Shown here piece by piece: positions 58,165-64,000 of a stretch of DNA of 64,000 nt; positions within the stretch are counted from its first letter, which is position 1; each line of letters starts with the position of its first letter. The notes under the pieces were generated by a model. The model was not told the origin of the DNA and did not search any database. It was given only the letters and a program-made list of their open reading frames with translations. Origin of the DNA: CAG-390 sp045633005 (GTDB taxonomy: Bacteria > Bacillota > Clostridia > Oscillospirales > CAG-272); the NCBI GenBank assembly GCA_045633005.1, contig JAZQXT010000075.1, forward strand, positions 1-64,000, in the 5' to 3' direction. A program made the position numbers and the translations under genes.

Positions 58165-58178
58165 AAAGGAGATATAAA

Positions 58179-59141
58179 ATGAAATACAGAATAGGTATTG
58201 ACCTTGGCGGAACGAATATCGCCGCAGGTCTTGTAGATGAAAACGCGGCAATAGTAAAAAAGGCGAGCACTCCCACGGGAGCTGAGCGTGCGCCCGAAAC
58301 TATCGTGGAGGATATGGCGGCGCTTTGCCACCGTCTTATTGCGGAGGCTGGCGTGTCGATCGAGGACGTTGTCTTCGTTGGAATCGCAACCCCAGGAATT
58401 GCCGACCGCGACAACGGCGTGGTCGTTTACGCAAACAATCTGCCCTTCAGACATTTCCCCATAATCAAGTTGCTTTCCGAAAAATTCCCCGTTTCAAATA
58501 TGGGAATTGAAAACGATGCCAACGCCGCCGCTTGGGGCGAGGCTGTCGCAGGTGCGGCAAAGGGAACGAGAAATTCTGTAATGATAACGCTTGGCACGGG
58601 TGTCGGCGGCGGAATCGTTATTGATAATAAGGTGTATTCGGGCTTCAACTTCGCAGGTGCGGAGCTTGGACACATCGTAATTTCCGCAGGCGGTAAGCCC
58701 TGCTCCTGCGGCAGAAACGGTTGCTGGGAGGCGTACAGCTCCGCGACCGCACTTATTAGAATGACCGCCGAAAAGATTGACGAGTGCAAGGCGGCGGGCA
58801 GAGAGACCGCTATGACCGAGCTTGTTGCCAAGAAGGGCAAGATTTCGGGCAGAACGGCATTTGACGCTATGCGTGCGGGTGACGCCGCCGCAAAGGAGGT
58901 CGTTGATTCTTACATCTACTATCTCGCTTGCGGAATCGCTAACATAGTAAATATCTTCCAGCCCGAGGTCCTTTCCATCGGCGGCGGAGTTTCCAATGAA
59001 AAGGAAAATCTTCTCACTCCCCTCGTTCCTCTGGTGAGAGCACAGCAGTACGGTGGCGACCTCGTTCCGCTTACCGATATAAGAATCGCTCAACTCGGCA
59101 ACGACGCGGGTATCATCGGCGCGGCCCTCCTTAATTATTAA
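58179..59141 (+). CDS. ROK family glucokinase
   Basis: This enzyme phosphorylates glucose (or a related hexose) with ATP. The 320-aa protein opens with the phosphate loop YRIGIDLGGTNIAAGLVD and has the catalytic region GIENDANAAAWGEAVAG, the glycine-rich ITLGTGVGGGIVID, and the ROK zinc motif GGKPCSCGRNGCWEAY. No N-terminal helix-turn-helix is present, so it is a kinase and not a regulator. I chose the ATG at 58179 with AAGGAG upstream. With the HAD gene it could feed glucose-6-phosphate towards the glycogen pathway. Confidence 0.92.
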   Translation: MKYRIGIDLGGTNIAAGLVDENAAIVKKASTPTGAERAPETIVEDMAALCHRLIAEAGVSIEDVVFVGIATPGIADRDNGVVVYANNLPFRHFPIIKLLSEKFPVSNMGIENDANAAAWGEAVAGAAKGTRNSVMITLGTGVGGGIVIDNKVYSGFNFAGAELGHIVISAGGKPCSCGRNGCWEAYSSATALIRMTAEKIDECKAAGRETAMTELVAKKGKISGRTAFDAMRAGDAAAKEVVDSYIYYLACGIANIVNIFQPEVLSIGGGVSNEKENLLTPLVPLVRAQQYGGDLVPLTDIRIAQLGNDAGIIGAALLNY

Positions 59142-59368
59142 AAGGGGCGTCTCATTTAGCGCAGAACAAAAACACGAAAACAAGTAAATAAAAAAGACCG
59201 TTTTTTTCATCCGCAAAGATGAATAAAGCGGTCTTTTTAAGGTAGAAATCCTCACGGATTTCAATTTTTTATACGTGTTTTTTAGCCGCGCTTTTGCCCT
59301 CTGGCGTACCCTCGTACGCCTACGACGGCAAAATCACGACTTCTGCATCTAACTGAGACGCCCCTTTT
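59140..59368. mobile_element. 229-bp palindromic element (MITE-like) between convergent genes
   Basis: AAAAGGGGCGTCTCA (59140-59154) is an exact inverted repeat of 59354-59368, and similarity continues inward (TTAG, GCAGAA). Further nested pairs are AAAAACACG with CGTGTTTTT, AAAAAGACCG with CGGTCTTTTT, GAAATCC with GGATTTC followed by a T run, and GGCGTA with TACGCC. It overlaps the last two bases of the ROK gene and ends three bases from coaW. It has no coding capacity. It could be a MITE or an elaborate bidirectional terminator; no target duplication is evident. Confidence 0.6.
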
Positions 59369-59371
59369 CGT

Positions 59372-60229
59372 TTATTGCAGGGCGGAGCCGATAACGGGAC
59401 CGTACTGCGAGAGATTGGGGATTATAAAATTGACGTTGAAGCTGTTTTTCAACGACTCGAATACGTCGCGTACGGGTTGCATCGAGGTGAGATTTCCCGT
59501 AAGCACGATGTCGCGGATATTAAAGGAGCGTGCGGCGAATATTGCCATCATCGCCACGGTCTCCGTGACCATATTGACTATACCGAGCGATATATCGTGG
59601 CGTGTGGCAAGGTCGCTGAGGTTACCGAAGTTCGATGCGGTAAGGTTTTCGTTTACGTCGGGGTAAATGCCCTTCTTTGAAATATCGCTGATGCGAAGGT
59701 CGACCTGCGAAAGATCGCCGCCCTCGCAAAGCTGCTCGATGTGGGATATGGTGTCAACGCCAAGCATCTTGCGCGACAGACCGACTATAGTGCCGCCGCC
59801 GACACCCGTGCCGCCGAGGTATTCCGTGGTTATCCCCTCGTCCGTGCATTTTGCGTGTATCAACGCCGTGCCCGTGCCCATGCTGACGACGATAGCCTCC
59901 TTGAGTCCCGAAAGATACATTCCGCCTATGCCGATGCTGTCAAACTCGGATACGCTGTGGCAGGGCAGGGAGTATATGGGGGAGGTAACGAAGGCGGAGC
60001 CTGCGCCCGTCATCATTATTCTGTCGATATCGTCAAGCGCAAGTCCGTTTTCAAGGGTGAATTTTCCAAACGCGCCGTACACCGAGGTCACGGGGTCGGT
60101 GGCGCGGACGAACATGGGAGCTATCAGCTTGCCGTCGGGCGCGAAGCCGACGATCTTCGTGGTGCTTCCGCCTACGTCAATGCCGATAACGGTCTTTTTA
60201 TTTTTAGGTTTTAGTGTGAATTTTGCCAT
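59372..60229 (-). CDS. coaW: Type II pantothenate kinase
   Basis: This enzyme starts coenzyme A synthesis by phosphorylating pantothenate. The 285-aa protein has the ASKHA-fold signatures of the Staphylococcus/eukaryote-like class: VIGIDVGGSTTKIVGF, MMTGAGSAFV, SMGTGTALIHA, YLGGTGVGGGTIVGLSRKML and DIVLTGNLTSMQ. GGAGAG precedes the ATG. Members of this class are usually not feedback-inhibited by CoA. It is divergent from the HAD-IIA gene, with interleaved promoters. Confidence 0.9.
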   Translation of the reverse strand: MAKFTLKPKNKKTVIGIDVGGSTTKIVGFAPDGKLIAPMFVRATDPVTSVYGAFGKFTLENGLALDDIDRIMMTGAGSAFVTSPIYSLPCHSVSEFDSIGIGGMYLSGLKEAIVVSMGTGTALIHAKCTDEGITTEYLGGTGVGGGTIVGLSRKMLGVDTISHIEQLCEGGDLSQVDLRISDISKKGIYPDVNENLTASNFGNLSDLATRHDISLGIVNMVTETVAMMAIFAARSFNIRDIVLTGNLTSMQPVRDVFESLKNSFNVNFIIPNLSQYGPVIGSALQ

Positions 60230-60271
60230 AATTCTCTCCGATTTTTATCAAATTGGAATTTTCTTTAGTTA

Positions 60272-60314
60272 ATTATAACATTATCTTGCAAAAAAATCAA
60301 TATGGTGGTATAAT
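60272..60314. promoter_or_regulatory. Interleaved divergent promoters (coaW and HAD-IIA gene)
   Basis: Minus strand: TTGATT (60295-60300)-N17-TATAAT (60272-60277) for coaW. Plus strand: TTGCAA (60286-60291)-N17-TATAAT (60309-60314) for the HAD-IIA gene. Each -35 box lies inside the spacer of the other promoter. Confidence 0.85.
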
Positions 60315-60348
60315 ATTTGATAAGATTATGCTTTAGGAGGCAATTAAG

Positions 60349-61170
60349 ATGTTTGAAAATCCCAGTAATAAGATATTGCAGGACAAGGAGCTTTACATAT
60401 TCGATATGGACGGCACGATATATCTCGGCTCGCAGGTGTTCGATTTTGCCGTTAAATTCATAAATGCGCTTCGCGCATCGGGCAGGAGAGTGCTGTTCTT
60501 TACGAACAACGCCTCGCACACCTCTGATTTTTATCTTTCCAAGCTCACTCGCCTTGGCTTTGCTCCCACGCGCGACGAGATAATGACGTCGGGCGACGTT
60601 ACCGTTGAGTTTCTTACCCGTCATCGCGGCGGCAAGAGCGTTTATCTCGTCGGCACGGACGAGCTCGTTGCCGATTTTGCGGCACGCGGTATAAATATTA
60701 TTTCGGGAGACGAGCCGAGTGCGGATATCGTTATCACGAGCTTTGACACGAGCCTGACCTATAAAAAGCTCGACGATGCCTGCCGCCTTATCAGAGGCGG
60801 CGCGGAGTACCTTTCCACCCACCCCGACTACAACTGTCCGACCGAAACGGGATTTATCCCCGACAGCGGCGCGATAGCCGCGTTTTGCACCGCATCGACG
60901 GGCAAGACTCCCACGTATTTCGGCAAGCCCTATCGTCAGACCGTCGAGATGATAAGCGAGGCTACGGGCGTTTCGCTTGACAAAATGTGCATCTTCGGCG
61001 ACAGACTCTATACCGACATCGCCCTCGGCAAAAAGCACGGCGTTACCGCCGTACTCGTATACACGGGCGAGACTACGCGCGAGGACGTGGAGAATGCACT
61101 TGAGGCAGACCGTCCCGACTTCGTATTTGACTCGCTCGCCGAGGCAGATACGGCAATTTTCGGAGCATAA
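60349..61170 (+). CDS. HAD-IIA family phosphatase (NagD/AraL-like)
   Basis: A 273-aa phosphatase of the HAD-IIA group, which act on sugar phosphates, nucleoside monophosphates or phosphoglycolate. Motif I is YIFDMDGTIYLG, motif II VLFFTNNASHT, motif III FGKPYRQTVEMI and motif IV CIFGDRLYTDIALGKKHG. AGGAGG precedes the ATG. rqcH follows after 14 bp, so the two may form an operon. The substrate cannot be told from sequence. Confidence 0.9.
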   Translation: MFENPSNKILQDKELYIFDMDGTIYLGSQVFDFAVKFINALRASGRRVLFFTNNASHTSDFYLSKLTRLGFAPTRDEIMTSGDVTVEFLTRHRGGKSVYLVGTDELVADFAARGINIISGDEPSADIVITSFDTSLTYKKLDDACRLIRGGAEYLSTHPDYNCPTETGFIPDSGAIAAFCTASTGKTPTYFGKPYRQTVEMISEATGVSLDKMCIFGDRLYTDIALGKKHGVTAVLVYTGETTREDVENALEADRPDFVFDSLAEADTAIFGA

Positions 61171-61184
61171 AGGAATTTTATTGA

Positions 61185-62954
61185 ATGTCATTTGACGCAG
61201 GAATGCTTGCCGCCGTCATCGCGGAAATAAACGCGGGCGCGGCGGGCGGAAGAATAGAAAAGGTCTATCAGCCGCAAAACGACGAGGTCGTTTTGCTTAT
61301 GCGCACGCGGGACGGCGGCCGCCGTCTGCTATTGCGTTGCGGCGCAAATGACCCGCGAATATGCTTTACGGGTGTAGCGAGGGATAACCCCGCCGCACCG
61401 CCCACGCTTTGTATGCTTTTGCGTAAGCACCTCGGCGGAGCTTTTCTCGTTGGCGTAAAGCAGCTTGGCTTTGAGCGTGTAGCAAGCCTTGAGTTTGACG
61501 CGCGTGACGAGCTTGGCTTTCCTTGCAAAAAGTATCTTATAGCCGAGGTTATGGGCAAAAACAGCAACCTCATCTTCACCGACGGCGATATGAAGATACT
61601 TGCCGCGCTTCGTACCGTAGACTTTACCACCTCGCGCTTGCGTCAGGTGCTTGTGGGTATGAAGTACGAGCTTCCGCCGCCGCAGGCGGATAAGCGCGAC
61701 CCGCGCGGCGAGAGCGAGGACGGCTTTTTCCGTGCCGTAAGCGACGCAAGCGGAGAGATGACGGCGGCGAAATTTATAAATTCAACCTATCTTGGTATAG
61801 CCCCCGTCGTTGCAAGGGAAATAGTCACGCGCGCCTGCGGACGCGCCGACGCGAGCCTTTGCGACGTGGATATAAGTGCGCTTTATAAAGCGTTTTCGGG
61901 AGTGTACGCGGATCTGAATTCGGGCAACACCTTACCCGTTATCGCGTACGACGGATCAAAGCCCGTGGAGTATTCCTTCCTTCCGCTTACGCAGTACGGC
62001 GTGGAGAATTGCCGTATTTGCGAAAGCTTTGGTGAGATGCTCGATATCTATTTCGGAGAGCGCGACAGAGCCGCGCTCGTCAGCGCACGCGCCGCAGACC
62101 TTCAGCGTGCCGTTGCCTCGGCGCAATCGAGACTCCAGCGTAAGCTTGAGGCACAGCGAGCCGAGCTTGCCGATTGCGACAAGGGTGACGAATGCCGCCG
62201 CGATGCCGACCTCATTATAGCTAACCTCTATCAGCTAAAAAGAGGCGACGAGAGCGTGCGCCTTATCGACTACTCCGAAATGCTTCCCGACGGCAGCTTT
62301 GCGCTTCGCAGTCTTACGCTTGACCCGCGCCTTACGCCCTCGGCAAACGCGCAAAGGCTTTACAAAAAATACAACAAATCCTGCACGGCAAGGATAGAGC
62401 TTGCAAAGCAGATAAAGCTTGCCGAGCGCGAGCTTGAATATATAATGAGCGTAAAGGACGCGCTCAACCGCGCCGAGTCGGGTGCGGGGCTTGCTCAGAT
62501 ACGCGCAGAGCTTGAAAGTGTCGGAGTCTTGCGTGCCCGTAAGGGGGCGGCACCCGCCAAGAGCGTAAAAGCGCCGCTTGGCGAATACGTTACCACCAAC
62601 GGCTACGAGGTGCTTTGCGGAAAGAACAATCTGCAAAACGAGGAGATCACCTTCCGCCGCGCAGAGAAGGGAGACATCTGGTTTCACGCTAAGGGTGTCC
62701 CCGGTTCACACGTTCTTTTGCGTACGTGCGGAGCACCGCTTGACGATATTCCCGACGAGGACCTTAACGACGCTCTGTGTATCGCCGCGTATAATTCAGA
62801 CGCACGCGAGGGCAACAACGTAGCGGTGGATTACGTGGACGTTCGCCACGTTAAAAAGCCGCCGTCCGCACGTCCCGGACTCGTTATTTATCACACCAAT
62901 TACACGGCGTATATAACGCCCGATGCGGAAAAAGTCGCATCTATGAAAAAATGA
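61185..62954 (+). CDS. rqcH: Ribosome quality control factor RqcH (NFACT family)
   Basis: RqcH binds stalled 50S subunits carrying peptidyl-tRNA and recruits tRNA-Ala to add C-terminal alanine tails that mark proteins for degradation. The 589-aa protein has the NFACT-N domain (GGRIEKVYQPQNDEVVLLMR, ANDPRICFTG), the coiled-coil arms (about 285-445) and the NFACT-R domain (GKNNLQNEEITFRRAEKGDI, then WFHAKGVPGSHVLLR). The ribosome site is weak (AAGGAATTTT). Older annotations call it fibronectin-binding protein. Confidence 0.95.
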   Translation: MSFDAGMLAAVIAEINAGAAGGRIEKVYQPQNDEVVLLMRTRDGGRRLLLRCGANDPRICFTGVARDNPAAPPTLCMLLRKHLGGAFLVGVKQLGFERVASLEFDARDELGFPCKKYLIAEVMGKNSNLIFTDGDMKILAALRTVDFTTSRLRQVLVGMKYELPPPQADKRDPRGESEDGFFRAVSDASGEMTAAKFINSTYLGIAPVVAREIVTRACGRADASLCDVDISALYKAFSGVYADLNSGNTLPVIAYDGSKPVEYSFLPLTQYGVENCRICESFGEMLDIYFGERDRAALVSARAADLQRAVASAQSRLQRKLEAQRAELADCDKGDECRRDADLIIANLYQLKRGDESVRLIDYSEMLPDGSFALRSLTLDPRLTPSANAQRLYKKYNKSCTARIELAKQIKLAERELEYIMSVKDALNRAESGAGLAQIRAELESVGVLRARKGAAPAKSVKAPLGEYVTTNGYEVLCGKNNLQNEEITFRRAEKGDIWFHAKGVPGSHVLLRTCGAPLDDIPDEDLNDALCIAAYNSDAREGNNVAVDYVDVRHVKKPPSARPGLVIYHTNYTAYITPDAEKVASMKK

Positions 62955-62995
62955 GATAATATTTTCTGAAATTTGAAAAAAATTTCAAAAAACTA

Positions 62996-63024
62996 TTGCA
63001 TTTTCACTCGATATGTGATATTAT
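62996..63024 (+). promoter_or_regulatory. Promoter for rpsT
   Basis: TTGCAT (62996-63001), 17-bp spacer, TATTAT (63019-63024). Confidence 0.8.
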
Positions 63025-63100
63025 ATTTAACTGTGAAGAAATAGGAGTGTGTGTCCTCTCAGTCTCACCCTTTTCTGTAAAATATTAGGGAGGTTTAGAA

Positions 63101-63364
63101 ATGGCAAACATTAAGTCTGCAAAGAAGCGTATTCTCGTTATCGAAAAGAGAACTCTTGTTAACAAGATCGCTCGCACCAAGCTCAAGACCATCGTTAAGA
63201 AGTTTGTTGCCGCTGTTGAGTCGGGTGACAAGGCTGCCGCAACCGTAGCTTACACCGCTGCTGTTAAGGCTGTTGATCAGGCTGCTGCTCGTGGAATCAT
63301 CCACAAGAACGCTGCCGCTCACAAGAAGAGCCAGTTCACTAAGAAGCTCAACGCCATGGCGTAA
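63101..63364 (+). CDS. rpsT: 30S ribosomal protein S20
   Basis: An 87-aa, lysine- and alanine-rich helical protein starting MANIKSAKKRILVIEKRTLV and ending GIIHKNAAAHKKSQFTKKLN, typical of S20. It binds 16S rRNA in the body of the 30S subunit. GGGAGG lies upstream. It is monocistronic with its own promoter and terminator; the leader is about 70 nt. Confidence 0.98.
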   Translation: MANIKSAKKRILVIEKRTLVNKIARTKLKTIVKKFVAAVESGDKAAATVAYTAAVKAVDQAAARGIIHKNAAAHKKSQFTKKLNAMA

Positions 63365-63395
63365 TTCTTGGCGTATATATAATATACCCAAAGGG

Positions 63396-63435
63396 GAAAA
63401 GGAACGCAAGTCGTGCTTGCGGCCTTTTCTTTTTT
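63396..63435 (+). terminator. Terminator after rpsT
   Basis: AAAAGG/CCTTTT and CGCAAG/CTTGCG pair with a small internal loop, followed by a T run. Confidence 0.9.
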
Positions 63436-63448
63436 ATCTCAGCGCCGC

Positions 63449-63477
63449 TTGACAGTAATATCGTGCGGTGCTATAAT
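63449..63477 (+). promoter_or_regulatory. Consensus promoter for the Mbeg1-like gene
   Basis: TTGACA (63449-63454), 17-bp spacer, TATAAT (63472-63477). Confidence 0.92.
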
Positions 63478-63497
63478 AAAGCACAGAGGTGTTTTTA

Positions 63498-64000
63498 ATG
63501 TCTGATATTTTTGATTATCTTAAATGGCGCGGAGACCTTAGCTTTTCCGTCGCTCCGCTGTGCGAGGTGGACGCTCTGATATTTGCGGAGCTTTCATACA
63601 TAGACCTTGGCGGTATCGTTCCCACGCGGACTCGGGTTCAGGGAATATCCCTAAAAAACGCCGCGCGCCGATATTTTGATTCATACAGGGGCAGGGAAAT
63701 AAGACTTGGCAAGCTGCTTCCCGACTCTATACTAAAGCTTCTTCGCGTTGCCGCAGAAACCAAACGCTTTTCCGAGGTGCGTATGCTCGGCTACCGTGCC
63801 GTGCTTGACGAGGCGCGTGGCGAGCAATTTTCTGCCGTTACGTTTTTAATAGAGGGCGGAACGTATTGTGTGACCTTTCGCGGAACGGACGATAGCATAC
63901 TCGGCTGGAAGGAGGACTTCAGAATGTCCTTCTGCCGTGAGATACCCGCGCAGACTCACGCTCTTCGATATCTAAATAGAGTCGCGCAGAATAACGACGG
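63498..64000 (+). CDS. Mbeg1-like (DUF2974) protein, 3' end cut by window edge
   Basis: The first 167 residues are visible. It begins MSDIFDYLKWRGDLSFSVAP, followed by LCEVDALIFAELSYIDLGG, and later has FLIEGGTYCVTFRGTDDSIL and GWKEDFRMSF. These are hallmarks of the Mbeg1-like/DUF2974 family, an alpha/beta hydrolase group of probable lipases; the GxSxG nucleophile would lie beyond the window. GAGGTG precedes the ATG at 63498. It starts just after a consensus promoter. Confidence 0.85.
   Translation, partial: MSDIFDYLKWRGDLSFSVAPLCEVDALIFAELSYIDLGGIVPTRTRVQGISLKNAARRYFDSYRGREIRLGKLLPDSILKLLRVAAETKRFSEVRMLGYRAVLDEARGEQFSAVTFLIEGGTYCVTFRGTDDSILGWKEDFRMSFCREIPAQTHALRYLNRVAQNND

Overview
The window looks like a chromosome segment of a spore-forming member of the Bacillota, most likely an uncultured gut Clostridia (Oscillospirales- or Christensenellales-like). 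Supporting signs are sigG, a CIRCE-controlled hrcA-grpE-dnaK-dnaJ operon, the paired ADP-glucose pyrophosphorylase genes glgC and glgD, RqcH, type II pantothenate kinase, a long-form hibernation factor, and DUF3343, DUF5685 and DUF6873 proteins. This placement is inference; no rRNA gene is present. Most of the DNA is densely coding housekeeping sequence. Many promoters have near-consensus -35 and -10 boxes exactly 17 bp apart, and most transcription units end in clear intrinsic terminators.

Layout. 1-3 kb (minus): a partial cysteine-desulfurase-like gene coupled to DUF3343, then murE. 3-12.2 kb (plus): a lipoprotein, then the heat-shock operon running into prmA, a second murE-like gene and a FemX-type aminoacyltransferase. 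12.2-15.3 kb: an alpha/beta hydrolase facing metY-metA. 15.4-21.3 kb: rplS, rpmE, hflX-yigZ, dnaG-rpoD. 21.5-26.7 kb: an orphan solute-binding lipoprotein, a DUF6873 gene, rpmB, mtaB, upp. 26.7-29.3 kb: a pseudouridine synthase overlapping lnt. 29.4-31.7 kb: a small, apparently accessory region with a membrane-tethered HTH regulator, a predicted structured RNA with its own promoter and terminator, a small membrane protein, and sigG. 31.9-42.4 kb: a complete glycogen operon glgB-glgC-glgD-glgA-glgP-GH13 plus a small coupled gene. 42.5-48.9 kb: an SF0329-family gene, a ferredoxin/flavodoxin protein, asd, rsmI, a cell-wall amidase, ligA. 49.1-55.6 kb: hpf, a regulator remnant, a repeat-rich D,D-carboxypeptidase, tRNA-Lys, two tandem-hairpin arrays either side of an acyltransferase-like gene, a J-domain protein and DUF5685. 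55.8-64 kb: a second solute-binding lipoprotein, a phosphomannomutase-like HAD protein with a ROK glucokinase, a 229-bp palindromic element, coaW, a HAD-IIA phosphatase, rqcH, rpsT and a partial Mbeg1-like gene.

How the genes work together. Translation quality and ribosome functions recur (rplS, rpmE, rpmB, rpsT, hflX, hpf, rqcH, prmA, rsmI, mtaB). Glucose phosphorylation plus the glg operon suggests substantial glycogen turnover. Two MurE paralogues, FemX, a D,D-carboxypeptidase, an amidase and asd point to cell-wall remodelling, possibly with a modified stem peptide. Three lipoproteins in the region and an Lnt suggest N-acylated (triacylated) lipoproteins.

The strongest candidates for undescribed biology are non-coding: the promoter-structure-terminator unit at 30189-30439, the two hairpin arrays at 52585-52726 and 53785-53989 built on constant 7-nt linkers, and the palindromic element at 59140-59368.
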